A stretch of DNA of 64,000 nt from Cristatella mucedo (GCA_009760855.2 WPIO01000050.1:2773501-2837500), one strand, 5' to 3'; positions 35,187 through 46,616 are shown, numbered from the stretch's first letter. Translations and numbers: made by a program. Notes: a model not told the origin generated them from the letters alone.

Positions 35187-35314
35187 CTTTCTGAGCTCGT
35201 CAAGCGGCCGCGAAGCGGAAGCGCTCAGCAGGTGTCTGCTGAGCGCCGAGGGCAAAGTCAACGACGCCTCCAGGCAACGCCGCCGCGGGCGCAGCCGTCG
35301 CAGTAACACGATCG
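35187..35314 (-). CDS. candidate exon M1
   Basis: 128 bases between GAACCTGCAG|CG and AGAAAG|GTAAGC, phase 1 to 0. Encodes IVLLRRLRPRRRCLEASL and ALSRHLLSASASRPLDELRK. It might be an N-terminal exon of the CNBD2-like gene, whose relatives begin with a basic helical region, but no join across 34701 to 28672 could be shown. Confidence 0.35.
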
Positions 35315-35459
35315 CTGCAGGTTCCGCCGCCACCGGCCGACGGCCGCAGCGGGCCCTTGCGAGCGAAAGCCAGCAGCTCCAAGCTACTTAGCCCAGGGCC
35401 GAGGGCGCCGCGACCGCGAGAGCCGCCGACGAATGGCGCCGCCGCCAGGGGAGCGGCGC

Positions 35460-35630
35460 CATAATAATAATAATATTACTAATAGCCATAATAATAATAA
35501 TATTACTAATAGCCATAATAATAATAATAATAACCATAATAACAATAATGATAGCTATAATACTACTAATAATAAAAATAATAGCTATAATATTAATAAT
35601 AATAGCCATAATAATAATCATATCTAAGGT
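35460..35630. repeat. (AAT)n-type microsatellite
   Basis: AATAATAAT with CATAATA interruptions over 170 bp. Confidence 0.93.
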
Positions 35631-35976
35631 CGCCCGTGCGCAGGCGCCGACCGCAATTTTGATGAGACGACGGGGGAGGGCAGCAATCGGAGCGGCGCAA
35701 AGTCGGGCGCCGATCTCGAAGGAAACAAGCACGTCCTCGGCGCTCGGGCCCAAGCGGCGGCCACTGTCCTTCGCCCGCTGCCGGGGATCGCGGCCGGAGC
35801 AGATCCCGTGGGTGGCGGAGCCGCCGAAAAGACATCGGCCTCCGCTGCCGCCGCCGCCGCGGAGCGACGCTCGCTCGCTCGCTCGCGCTTTGCGCGTCGC
35901 CGGCCCACGTCGTCTGCTGGCGGGTCGCGGAGCCAGAGGAGGGTCCGACTCGATTTGCCGCTGCCGAGCGTCCGGG

Positions 35977-36060
35977 GGCGTGGCGAAGGAGGTGCGGCGA
36001 GGGAGGCGTGGCGAAGGAGGTGCGGCGAGGGAGGCGTGGCGAAGGAGGCGCGGCGAGAGA
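35977..36060. repeat. 28 bp minisatellite, 3 copies
   Basis: Three head-to-tail units beginning GGCGTGGCGAAGGAGG; the third has two or three changes. Confidence 0.9.
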
Positions 36061-36129
36061 TGCCCAATTGGTGAGCGAAGCCGAGGAGGGTGAGACCTTG
36101 AGCTTGTCACAGGCTGCCGCTACGTTGAG

Positions 36130-36668
36130 GCTTTAGTTATACTAGTAATAATAATGCACTTGATAGAGCGCCCTCAGGGAACTCAAATCTCTCTCTAGGC
36201 GCTTTACATTTGCTGCAAAGGGAAATTCAATTGAGTGGTGAGTAAAATCATGCTTGACAAGCCAACAAAATGAGTAACATGGTTAGGGGTGACATGCACA
36301 GGGTCAGCATGCAAATGTGGTTAGTGGCAGCATGCACAGTTTCAGCACGCATAAGCACATGAAGGACGAATCACAGGGACCCACCAAATGCTGTCCTAAA
36401 TAGGTGTGTTTTAAAATTCTTTTTAAATGTGATCAAGTCAGGGGATGTTCTGACGCAGGTCGGGAGGGAGTTCCAGGCTTTGAGAGCATATGAACTAAAT
36501 GCACGGTCTCCAAAGGATTTAAGGTTTGTACGGGGTATTTCTAGACTGTTGGATTCCGAAAAGCGGGTGGTACGATGCTTGGCCTGATGGGGGAGTATAT
36601 CTGAGAGATAGGCTGGAGCCAAAGAATGAAGTGACCTAAAAGTGAGCGACAAAAACCTTAAAGTCAAT
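36130..36668 (-). mobile_element. L2-clade LINE 3' fragment
   Basis: Runs from the (AATAAT) tail through the hairpin and UTR into the ORF end; minus translation gives LTFRSLHSLAPAYLSDILPH and AFSSYALKAWNSLPTCVR. One of the better preserved copies. Confidence 0.93.
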
Positions 36669-37028
36669 CCGTTGCTTGAGAGTCGCGTCGCGGCTGCCGG
36701 CTGGATCAAGAGTCTCTGCCGCGGACTTGCGCTCGCGCGGCGGACTGGTTCGCGGCCACCAGAAGCGGCCCCCGGGTGGCGGGGCTAGGGCTTCCCGCCC
36801 GCACCGCACCCCTCCCCGTCCGGCTCCGTCCCAGGGGACAGGGCTCGTTTGCCCTGCCTCGCTCAACGCGTGCGCGCGGCGAGCGAGGCAGGTTGCGACG
36901 TTTGGCCGACTGTCGCAGCCCTACTGTCGCAGCGCTCCGACGGAGCCACTTAAAACCAGCTGCGGCGGGTCGAGCGAGGCTGAGCGGCGAGCGTTGGCGG
37001 ATCGCGAGCGGCAGCGACGGCGCGTGAG

Positions 37029-37031
<3 letters not shown>
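36669..37031. other. GC-rich sequence
   Basis: Open on both strands; no supported exon. A weak donor-like GGCGC|GTGAGC lies at 37023. Confidence 0.3.

Positions 37032-37075
<44 letters not shown>
37032..37075. repeat. (GA)n microsatellite
   Basis: About 44 bp of GA. Confidence 0.95.
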
Positions 37076-37077
<2 letters not shown>

Positions 37078-37089
37078 GGCTGCAGTCCG

Positions 37090-37200
37090 CATAGAGGTCT
37101 CGCGTTCGCATGGCCGCCTAGTCCTTTCACTCGGCCCACATGCGAAGCGCCTAAATTGAGATTAAGTTCTCTTAGGGCACTATAGAAATTAATTATATGT
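37090..37200 (+). mobile_element. SINE-B copy, degraded head
   Basis: The tail GCGCCTAAATTGAGATTAAG, TTCTCTTAGGGCACTATAG is clear (37140-37195). The tRNA-like part is weak, with GGTCTCGCGTTCGC in the B-box position. Confidence 0.7.
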
Positions 37201-37927
37201 ACATTTAAAAGATGCCGGACCCACTGCGCGTGCCATTTCTTGCGCAGTCGCACAGAGATAGTGCGGGAGACTCGCGTAGGAGAATCTGTCTCTACATTCT
37301 TGCTCCATATTGGACCAGCCGACCAATCAAAGCTCCGGGGTGTGTCGCTTACACCCTACGGCAAAAATAAATATGACTGACTCTCATTGTCGATAGCTTC
37401 ATCGGAACGTTCATAGCAACTCATTGAGCACCAAATTGTGTGCGTTTTAGCACCAGCTTAAAATCTTTCTACTAAGTAGACGCCTTGCGTCTGTTTATGA
37501 AATCCAGCAACAAACGCATAGCGGCACACGTTGCTTAGGACTATAACCCCACACGCCCGAAACGGTGCACATTACTTAGGGCTGTGCACTTTCCCAAAAC
37601 TATTTTATAGGATTATCTTCTTTTACTGCATATTCTTCTCGTGCTGCTCGACAATGGTGACTGCAGCCGCGAATTCATCCTCTGCAAGCGATGGTTTGGC
37701 GGCTTTCTGGGGAAACCCGCTTACATTCCAGCCTCCTACATTAGAGCAGGGCGCTGTGGGCAGCCGTGGGTCGGCCATCAAATCACTGTTGTAAACGTCC
37801 TAACTAGATGGGAATTCGGCGTCGGTCATGAGGAAAGTCGATCGCTTAAACGCAGCTTTAGAGTGGTAGACCGCATACAAAGCATTCCGGGAAGGCCCCG
37901 GCATTGCTTTACTTGTTGTTCGCACAG
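37201..37927. other. unassigned sequence
   Basis: Nothing recognised before the acceptor at 37927. Confidence 0.4.
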
Positions 37928-38160
37928 TGGCTGCGATCGCGCGTCAGAGAGCTTTTCGCGAAGAGCGACGTTTCGATCTGGCGGTTCCGCCCTCTGCAGA
38001 GCCGGACGCGGAGCGACACCTCGCGGTGTCCGCGGCGCGAATCTCGCGCGCGATGAAACGCGAGCGCGAAGAGTGCCGCCAAGCGGCGGTAGCCTGCGGC
38101 CGGCGCGCCGGCGCGGTCCCGAGCGACGCACGGCGGCGGCTCGAGCGGCGCTACCGCTAG
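37928..38160 (+). CDS. candidate terminal exon, charged helical protein
   Basis: The acceptor TTTACTTGTTGTTCGCACAG|TG has a good pyrimidine tract. It opens a frame (two bases, then 77 codons with TAG) rich in Arg, Glu and Ala: ARQRAFREERRFDLAVPP, ISRAMKREREECRQAAVA. It looks like an alpha-helical C-terminus. No upstream exon with a matching phase-1 end was identified. Confidence 0.35.
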
Positions 38161-38534
38161 AGAATACAGCCGGCTATTCTGGAAGCGCCTCGGCGAACGT
38201 CAAGTGAAACTCCACCGCTGGCCGATCCGATGACCCGCAGTCGAGCGAGCCACGCAGGCGGCTCAACAATGGTGGCTGTCTGGGGCGATGTTTGCAATAA
38301 GCAAACAGAGCTCAGCGCGTCCGTTCGCGAGCTCGCGCCGGCGCGAGCACTGCCAGAGAGGGCTTTTTCATTCGCGTGCACACTTTTGCGCCATGGTTTG
38401 CACAGGCCGCCCGCGCGGGCGAGCAGCAACGCCGCCGGCATCTCAGTCGCGGCAGCAGGCGCTGGCGTGCGCGCGAGGTCCGTTCACCGGCGATCCGCTA
38501 TCGCAATGTGGAAGCCTTAGGAGACAGAGACAGA

Positions 38535-38586
<52 letters not shown>

Positions 38587-38900
38587 GAGAGAGCGAGAGA
38601 CTAAGCGTCGTCAGTGTTATGTCTGCAGGTGAAGGACACACAGGCAGTCTATGAAATGTGCCTCCTAAATGACGGCTTAAGACTCATGCCGCCATCCCGC
38701 AGGACGTTTATTGGGCCGCTGCCGGCGTAGGAATGTCTGGCGGTGTAGTCTGGGAACCCAGAGGTGTAATCTGCGACAAGCACCGATGCGCAAGGTCCAT
38801 GTAAGTTAATAAGATAGAACAGATTTAACACTTAACTTAGCAACTGCACGAACGAAAAAGTCGGGAACTTTAGAGAAAGTGTCGGCGAGCGACGCTTTGC
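38161..38900. other. unassigned sequence
   Basis: A 96-codon plus frame (38230-38520) lacks splice support. The GA microsatellite at 38537 lies here. Confidence 0.35.
38537..38600. repeat. (GA)n microsatellite
   Basis: GA tract with GGGA and GAGC interruptions. Confidence 0.95.
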
Positions 38901-39233
38901 TTGACGACCGAAAAGCCGGCGATCGTCAAACAAGCCACTCGACGGCGGCGGCGCAGTCGGTCGGTCGGCAAGTTCGGACACACTCTCATCGGTAGGCCGC
39001 CCCGCCTGAACTCGCGGAATGGACTGACTGCGGCTCTGAGCTCAATTGCAGCGACGACAGATCCGCGACCGGACGCGATCCAACGAGACCACCGAACGCC
39101 GCCGCGCCTGCTGGCCCGGTTCGCTCGCTCTCAGTCCGGCCGCCAGCGAAAAGGCGGAAGCTCTCAGCGCTCCGTTCGCGCATGCGCAGTCAAAGAATGC
39201 GGAGGAGGGGACCACGATCGCTTTGACGAAGAC

Positions 39234-39463
39234 TGTGGTTATTTTGAGATAATGACAGTGTCGTTGGATTATGGGCTGTTGCGATTTATCGTAGTTGTAT
39301 ATAAGTAACGGGCGGCAAAGATCCGGGGAGTCAGGTCGAGGACGCCGGGCAGGGGAGTCACGCACTGGCCCGCTGAGGCGTTCGTGTAAATAAACGTCTC
39401 TGATCCCGCTTCGATGTTCTGTGTGGTATCGCGTACCTACCGCTTGGACAAGGTCAAACTACA
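39234..39463 (+). repeat. left LTR
   Basis: Starts TGTGGTTATTTTGAGAT and ends GTCAAACTACA; TATA-like TGTATATAAG is mid-way, and AATAAACGTC is in the second half. Confidence 0.85.
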
Positions 39464-39504
39464 AGCTATTTTGGCAGAAGCGGCAGAGTCACACACGCCA
39501 GGAA

Positions 39505-39744
39505 ATGATCCTGGAATACTACTACGTCTGGGACGACTTCGAAAGGTGGCTGCTCGAATAAGAGCGGAGGCTTAATGAAAGAGGTGTAGATCCAGCTTTG
39601 TGGAACATGTACATATTTGTGTTGCTGGCAGGCGGTTCGTTAACGTTCGCCGCGACCCTTCCTGACTCAGTGCAAGAGGACTACGCCCAGCTGCGTGCAA
39701 CATTTATGAAGGTGCTTGCTCGCTCTGAATGTGAGGAAGGTTAA
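39505..39744 (+). pseudogene. gag-like capsid remnant of the LTR element
   Basis: The ATG at 39505 lies 41 bp after the LTR. The frame reads WDDFERWLLE, then an in-frame TAA at 39559, then RGVDPALWNMYIFVLL, DSVQEDYAQLRATFMKVL and a TAA at 39742. A Trp-rich start, a GVDP...W helix and an LP..VQEDY..L segment are typical of LTR-element capsid domains. Broken by the internal stop. Confidence 0.65.
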
Positions 39745-40095
39745 GCAAGCAAGGTGAAGGTGAGCCGTGAAGGTGAGGAGAGGCTTCGTCGGTCGGACTT
39801 GCAGAGTGACAGGAAAGCAGAAGCGATAGCGGATAGGCGGCCGGAAGTGGAGGCCATTAAAGCGCGTCTGCTGCGCTCGTTTTTGTAAATGCTGGTCGGA
39901 CTGAGGGAGGTCGACAAGAGCAACCGGAAGCGGCAGCAGCAATCCCCAACTGTGGGCTGAGCAACGAAGGCAGAGCCAGCAGAGACGCCGGTGGAGCCCA
40001 CAGAGGCGGCGGCAGAGATGGAGGCAGAGCCCGAAGAGGCGGCGTCCACGAGCGAGGCGGATGCATCCGGCACAGAGGCAGCAGCGTCCAGCAGC

Positions 40096-40778
40096 GTTTA
40101 GCAGAGAGACGGCTGCTGTCTGCCAGAGAGGAGGCGGCGGCTGGGAAAGCACTGGTAGAGAGCGGAACAGCGCCGATGGTCAGCGAGTTGGTGCTATTGG
40201 TCTCGGCGGCGACGGCGGCACGGAGCGAAGCATTAGTGTCGGCGGAAGTTCGTGAAGAGCCTGCTAAGTAGGCGGGTGAGACGCTCGCCGAGAAGACACA
40301 CGAGATGCTTTCTGTGCTGTCGGAGGCGAACACGGAGAAGTGGCAGCAACAGATGGTGGCGCACATTGCGTTCACCTTGGTTTCCGAACTGCTGGTGGCG
40401 GAGACGCACGAGAAGCCAGCAGATGACGAGAGCGAGACAACCGTCGAGGAGGCGCAACAGATGCACGCCGAGAGACCGAAGACGATGGCACACGAGTGGC
40501 AGACGGAGCGGCTAAAAGCAGTCGTACAGGAGCCGAGGCTTGAGGCATCTGCCTCACGAGCGACACGAGATACAACGCTGGTTGCAGTTCAGAAGACAGC
40601 GGCCGGCGTTTGGGCGAATGCCCAGAGGCCCTCGCGGTTGCAGAGACTGGTCTCGCATTGGAGACTGGTATTTCGGTGGAAAGCTGCATGGCTCGGAGAT
40701 GTGGCAAAGCTCGTTCCATACATAGCCGGCAAGTTGGAAAAGGCCGTGCTTTCACTTGCATCCTCCGAGCGGCCGTGA
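40096..40778 (+). pseudogene. Ala/Glu-rich coiled-coil frame of the LTR element
   Basis: An Ala/Glu/Gln-rich frame, broken by TAG at 40267, is open again from 40305 to 40778 (AEKTHEMLSVLSEANTEKWQ and onward). An adjacent frame upstream (EPAETPVEPTEAAAEMEAEP) suggests a frameshift near 40090. It may be the C-terminal part of gag or a novel accessory protein. No zinc knuckle is visible. Confidence 0.5.
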
Positions 40779-40888
40779 CCTGGCCTCGTGCTAGATGAGA
40801 AAGCAGGACGGGGTGGCATGTATTATTATTACGCTGCTGTAATGCCATGTTTTGTTGTTACCGTATTGATCTTAAGATCAAAGGGGAT

Positions 40889-41117
40889 TGCGTTTATTTG
40901 AGATCATGACAGTGTCGTTGGATTATGGGCTGTTGAGATTTATGGCAGTGGTATATAAATAATGGTCGGCAAAGATCCGGGGAGTTAGGTCGAGGACGCT
41001 GGGGAGGGCAGCCGCGTACTATCCCGCTGCGGAGTCTGTGTGAATAAACGTCTTTGAGCCCACTTCGGTGTTCTGCGTCGTGTCGCCAATCTGCCACTTA
41101 GAAAATGCCAAACTACA
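40889..41117 (+). repeat. right LTR
   Basis: Starts TGCGTTTATTTGAGAT right after the polypurine tract and ends GCCAAACTACA; shares GACAGTGTCGTTGGATTATG and AAAGATCCGGGGAGT with the left LTR. Confidence 0.85.
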
Positions 41118-41697
41118 ACGACGACGACGAGGGACTTCGATTGGACGCTGGACGCTTCTTCGATTGCATCGTGTCTAATTAGCCGCGACCGTTTCCGGCG
41201 AGCCGCCTCCTATGCAGGAGCATGGTCGCCGAAACCAATCGCGAACGAATGAAATCTCGCTGCTGGTTAGCTGCAAGAGGTGGATGGAGTGGGAGCGCCG
41301 AGGTTCCACGTTCAAATCATGCTTGCCGTAGGATTTTCGCAGGTAATTAAGAGACATTATCAGTAGCTAAAGTATTCAGCCGAGCGCCGCTTCGCCTGCG
41401 CGTGGGGTCATCTGAGTGCTGCTACGAAGCATCCAGTGTGCAGAGTGCTGGTTGCCGACGCATCGTCACCCGTCAACCTGGCCGCAGTAATTACCGTCGG
41501 GGCTGTCGGCCCATGCACCTGCTCGCTCTTCGTGGGCTGCTCCATCTCCGAGACTTGATCTTGGTGCTGAGAGCGTGAGATGGCGCGAGTGTGAGTGATG
41601 GTACGGGAGTGAATTCGTCGGAAACATGGGAGTCAGTGGGAGAACGCCACTGAACAGCCTGACAGATGACAATAACCCAGAAGTAGACATAGTAAGT
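41118..41697. other. unassigned sequence
   Basis: Nothing recognised. Confidence 0.4.
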
Positions 41698-42430
41698 AAT
41701 GATAATAAAAATACATTTGATAATGCGCCCTCAGAAAATTCAATCTCTTCCTAGGTGCTTTACATTTGCTGCAAAGGAAACACGATCAAATGGTGATATC
41801 ATGCTTGATAAACAACATGGAAAACATTGTTAGGGGTGACATGCACAGGGTCAGCATGCGAGTCTGGTTAGTGGCATCATGCAATAGTGTCAGCACGCAT
41901 AAGCACATAAAGGAGGAATCACAGGGACCCACTAAATGCTATCATGAATAGGTGAGCTTTTAATTTCTTTTTAAATGTGGTCAAGTCAGAAGATGTTCTG
42001 ACGCAAGTCGGGAGGGAGTTCCAGGCTGGAGCATACGAAAAAAATTTACGGCCTCCGAAGGAATTGAGGTTTGTTCAAGGCATAGGCAAACAGATTCCGA
42101 AAAACGGGTGGTACGATGCTTAGCCTGGTGGCTCAGTAGATCTGATAGGTAGGCTGGAGCTAAAGAATGAAGAGTCTTAAAAGTGAGCAACAGAACCTTG
42201 AAGTCGATGGATTGCTCGACTTGTAGCCAGTGAAGGTCAGCGAGAAACAAGTGATGCGGCAACTGCGAAGCTCACGACAGACAAGCCTAGTTGCACAGTT
42301 TTGCACCAGCTGTAAGCTGCTGATTGCACATTTCGCTAGGCCAGCAAGCTGTGAGTTACAGAGGTCAAGACGGGATGCCACAATGCATGGACCAACTACG
42401 ATGTCATATCCCTATCTAAACAGGCAAGTG
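41698..42430 (-). mobile_element. L2-clade LINE 3' fragment
   Basis: Tail, hairpin, UTR and ORF end present; minus translation shows LLTFKTLHSLAPAYLSDLLS and LDLCNSQLAGLAKCAISSLQ in frames broken by indels. Confidence 0.92.
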
Positions 42431-42484
42431 AGCGGAAATTTGCAGTGCGGTCTGACTGCCCTACACATCCCTTCGATTTGGCTA

Positions 42485-42664
<180 letters not shown>

Positions 42665-42668
<4 letters not shown>

Positions 42669-43370
42669 GAGACGTGCTCTAAACGACAGTGGCGATTGAG
42701 AAAGGCAGACGTTGCTGAGCAACGGAAGACAGAGTTTAGGACTCCCGAGAATGCAGAAATAGGATATCGACCTTACAGCTCAGCTGACCGTTTAGTTACC
42801 AAGAGTACGGACGCTCAACTGCCGATCCCCTTGCCAGCTTGCAGCCCGCTAAGCAGTCCAATATAAGTATTCAGGACTGACAATTAATCTGTAAGGGCTT
42901 ATAGGCCGAGAAATTGTTCTGCGATCAGTGCCACTTGGCACCGAACGCCGTATGTGTAATTGTGCTGTGTCTTTCTTTGTTCTACGACGGAGAAGTGACT
43001 CGGTCAATTTGCCCACTGCTCATGAACAAGGGCAAGTTCGCCGGCGTACCGCGACTGAACACTTCAGCGAGCCGGTGGCGTTAGTTGTGGGTGTGTACTG
43101 CTTCACAGTCGATATCCAGTTTGCGATCGTGACTCGCTCGGACTATGAGGTCTCGCTATGGCCGCGATGAGCGGCTAATACGTCGGGCAAAGGTTCAAGC
43201 GACGCATCGTTCATCGTAGCTCCAAGGCCCGGAGACGGAACTGCCACAGACGACGTGCCATCGATGGCTGGGTAAGGTAATCTGCCTCGTTATTCGTTTG
43301 CCACTTGCTAAGCAGCCGCTCCTACTCGGCTCGTTTACTGTCAACACTACTCTCGCATATCGTTATTAAT
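42665..43370. other. unassigned sequence
   Basis: An 80-codon plus frame (42928-43170) has no splice support. Confidence 0.35.
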
Positions 43371-43374
43371 AAGA

Positions 43375-44240
43375 AGAATAATAATAATGAACTTGATAAA
43401 GCACCCTCAGAGAGCTTAATCTCTTTCTAGGCACTTTGCATTTGCTGTAAAGGGAAATGCAATTGAATGGTAAGTAAAATCATGCTTGAAAAACAAACAA
43501 AATGAATAGCATGGTTAGGCGTGACATACACAGGGTCAGCAAGCGAATGTGGTTAGTGGCAGCATGCACAGTGTCAGCACGCATAAGCACGTGAAGGACG
43601 AATCACAGGGACCCACTAAAAGCTGTCCTAAATAGGTGTTTTTTTAAGTTTCTTTTAAATGTGGTCAGATCAGGGGATGTTCTGACGCAGGTTGGAAGAG
43701 AGTTCCGGGCTTTGGGAGCATACGAACTGAATGCACGGTCTCCAAAGGATTTAAGGTTTTTACGAGGTATTTCTAGGCTGTAGTATTCCGAAAAGCGGGT
43801 GGTACGATGCTTGGCCTGATAGGGGAGTATGTCGGAGAGATAGGCTGGAGCAATAGAATGAAGGGACCTAAAAGTGAGCGACTAGACCTTGAAGTCAATC
43901 CGTTGCTTGACTGATAGCCAGTGCAGGTCGGCGAGAAGTGGAGTAATGTGGTAACTGCGCCGCTCACGACAGACAAGCCTAGCTGTAGAGTTTTGCATCA
44001 GCTGCAATCGCCTGATCGCACATGCTGGTAGGCCAGTAAGCAGTGAGTTGCAGAAGTCAAGACGAGATGTCCCGAATGCATGGACCAACTTTGACGTGAT
44101 ATCCTTATCTAAAAAAGCTCGAATTTTAGCAATGCTATGAAGCTGAAAATAGGCAGATTTGACTGTGGAGCTGACATGGTCGTTATTGTGTGCACGACGC
44201 CTTTGACAAGCGCTCACTATTTTCAAAGTCGATCTGTTGC
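43375..44240 (-). mobile_element. L2-clade LINE 3' fragment, long
   Basis: Extends from the AATAAT tail to the fingers-distal RT end: IAKIRAFLDKDITSKLVHAF, LDFCNSLLTGLPACAIRRLQ. Stops and frameshifts present. Confidence 0.93.
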
Positions 44241-44609
44241 TTACAAGCCCCCTTGGCGAGCTATTAAGGGAGCGTTTAATTCAATGAGGACTAATATTTC
44301 TACCAGCCCAATCTGAGCCCTGCTATAGTTCAGAATCTTTTAAGCTCCAGGCAAGAGATGCGAATTTTTTTCTTTCATATTAAACGTTACCTTGCATTGC
44401 ATTCTTGCGTTGCAGGTGCAAGAAGTCGCAATTCTTACCGTGCAGTTCTTTCTGTCTGTACAATAAGGCACCTAAGTACTTTGCAGCTACACTTGTCTGC
44501 GTTGAACTTCAAAACTGCCGTAGTACGTATGAGACGTCTCACCGATACGGTGGACCCGCTTTCCAATCAAGTATCATATAAACTGTAAGGTCCTGTCGCT
44601 TAGCATACG
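44241..44609. other. unassigned sequence
   Basis: Nothing recognised. Confidence 0.4.
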
Positions 44610-44790
44610 TCTTTACAATATATATATATATTTTTATATTATATATTATACATCTTTACATATTATATTTTATTTATTATAATTGATGATTTATATTTGT
44701 TTTATGCATTTAATTTATATATGATTTACATTTTTATAATTTATAATTTGTTATATTGTATTCATATTATACGTCTTTACATATTTTCGA
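44610..44790. repeat. AT-rich low-complexity tract
   Basis: TATATTATATATT-type sequence with TTTATAAT stretches. Confidence 0.85.
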
Positions 44791-44875
44791 AGACTATGTG
44801 CGACACTCCTATGCTCCCAAATCCTGGAGCTCACTATCCACTGACATCCCGATGATCACCCTAACCGAATAAAAT
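44785..44875 (+). mobile_element. short L2-clade ORF-end remnant
   Basis: Translates to YAPKSWSSLSTDIP-like sequence, the segment just before the LINE stop. Confidence 0.55.
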
Positions 44876-45360
44876 TGAAAATGAAGCGTTAATGAAGCGT
44901 TAGTAAGTCGTTTATGTAAACGCATCCACTGCATCCGCTTCGCCACTGCAGAAATGTTTGCGTTATGGCTACTCTCAGCTGATGGGCTTGACTTAGGGAG
45001 CCATGTAATTTTTAATTATTATCATTATTACTGGATTGACTACTACATACCCCTACGCAACAGCAAATTTTAGTAAAATAATAGAACAAACGGCAACACG
45101 TCTGTCAAGATTAGGGGAGTTTATAAAAAGTACAGGTGCAGCCATTTTTATCTGAAAATTTTGTCGTTAGTTTATTCAAGTGGATATATTCAAGTAGCAA
45201 CATTTTCCGTCTGCAACTCGGCAAAGCCGAAAGTGTGGGCGTGGCCACGCTGCAATGTTGTTTTCGACTTACACCACTCAACCCGGCCGACGGGCGCATT
45301 GCGTAACATCTAATGAGGCACTGCAGTCGGGCGGTATCGGCTAGCTAAGCTGGATTTAAT
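44876..45360. other. unassigned sequence
   Basis: Nothing recognised. Confidence 0.4.
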
Positions 45361-45469
45361 GGCAACTGGACAGCTGCGGTCGTGCGGCCTCGCTAGCTCA
45401 GCAGCGACCTACTTTCTGCTTGTCCATAGACCTGTGTGGACGCTATCCACTCTCTCCCTTTGTCTCCTC

Positions 45470-45572
45470 TTCTCTCCTTTTCTCTCCTCTTCTCTCCATT
45501 TCTCTCCTCTTCTCTCCTCTTCTCTCCTCTTCTCTCGTCTTCTCTCGTCTTCTCTCCTCTTCTCTCCTTGCG
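45470..45572. repeat. 10 bp pyrimidine minisatellite
   Basis: About ten copies of TCTCCTCTTC with small variants. Confidence 0.88.
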
Positions 45573-45834
45573 CTCCGAAGAGCTACGCGCGACGGCTACG
45601 ACACCTGGGCCGCGACATCGTTCGCAGCGCCGCCATCGCAAACACGCCAGCCCCTACCCAAGAACCTAATAGGCAATATGTTCGGGAGTTTTCTATGGTG
45701 AGCTCGAAGTAATTTCTAGCGGACTCTCGATGTGCGTGTGAATCTCACGAAATATGCAGAACGTGTGAATCGTCGGTGACTCGGCTGGTTGGGGAGGTCG
45801 AGAAATTGAAAGTGCTCGGCAGCAGCTGCATAGA

Positions 45835-46134
45835 GTGGCTGCGAAGTATGTGCCCGAAAGGTTAGCAGCCGGAGAGAAAGTAAGAATTTCGGAGCCGAGC
45901 TTCGGGTCTGCAGAGTACAATCTTTTGTCGCTACAGGCCTTCATGCACAGGAGTGGATCAGATAAGTCATCGTCCGCAGAGAAACGGAGGACACGAGAGG
46001 CTGAAACTGGTGTGACGTCATCGTCCGCAGGTACGCATTTACAGGTACTCCCAACTGTTAGGAATGACAAGTTCTCTGCCTGCGTAGCGTACCTGTCGAG
46101 CGGATCCGCGGAATTCCATAGAGGCGCGCGTTAA
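45835..46134 (+). other. open frame, 99 codons, doubtful
   Basis: Begins within RVAAKYVPERLAAGEKVRIS and ends SSGSAEFHRGAR. Composition is protein-like, but no splice border or family was found. Might be an old exon or an element remnant. Confidence 0.2.
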
Positions 46135-46427
46135 TTGCTCAGCTGCGGATTTATGCAAAGGCGACAAACGTCTCATTTAGAGACGACCGAGGTGTGCCGA
46201 GCTGAAAGCCTTTGGGACATTGATTCGGCGTCTGCGTTTACGGCAGGCGGGTATTATGTTGGAGGCAACATTTGAAGTCTGTCAGCCGCAGCAGCTTCGG
46301 GCTGTCAGTCTCTGGTGGCTCGCGGCTAGCAAGCCGCACGCAACGAGCGCTCAGAACGAGCGGCGGTCCAAGCGGCACAGCGTGTCCATTAGTTAGTCTG
46401 CGAGTGGCCCGGGTTAAAGACCTGGAC

Positions 46428-46616
46428 CAGCGGTTCTCAACCGGTGGGTCGCAACCCCTTTGGAGGGTCGAACGACGCTTTCACAGGGGTCGCCTAAGAC
46501 CATCGGAAAACACGCATTTTAACATTTTTCTCGCAATAATTCTACGGTTGGGGGTCGCCAGAGCAGGAGGAACTGTATTAAAGGGTCGTGGCATTAGGAA
46601 GGTTGAGAACCACTGG
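46428..46616 (+). mobile_element. SPIN-like hAT MITE
   Basis: 189 bp with terminal inverted repeats CAGCGGTTCTCAACC and GGTTGAGAACCACTG. Inside are GGGTCGCAACCCC, CAGGGGTCGCCTAAGACCAT and GGAACTGTATTAAAGGGTCG, all known parts of the non-autonomous SPIN (Space Invaders) family. The 8 bp flanks ACCTGGAC and GTCTAGCA both fit the hAT target preference NTCTAGAN but have diverged from each other. Confidence 0.92.

Larger units (their letters stand above)
39234..41117 (+). mobile_element. non-autonomous LTR retrotransposon
   Basis: Two direct repeats of about 230 bp (39234-39463 and 40889-41117), each TG...CA, flank a 1425 bp interior. The polypurine tract AAAGGGGA ends next to the right LTR, and TTGGCAGAAGCGG lies in the primer-binding position after the left LTR. 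Each LTR has a TATATAA promoter-like box and an AATAAA signal. The interior holds a gag-like remnant and an Ala/Glu-rich frame, but no protease, reverse transcriptase or integrase, and it is too short for them. The flanks AAGAC and ACGAC might be a diverged 5 bp target duplication. The LTRs have diverged from each other, so the insertion is not recent. Confidence 0.88.

Noticed and set aside
35388-36110. 240-codon minus-strand frame
   Set aside because: Runs through an AAT microsatellite as poly-Ile and through a 28 bp minisatellite; a possible exon core near 35700-35760 could not be bordered.
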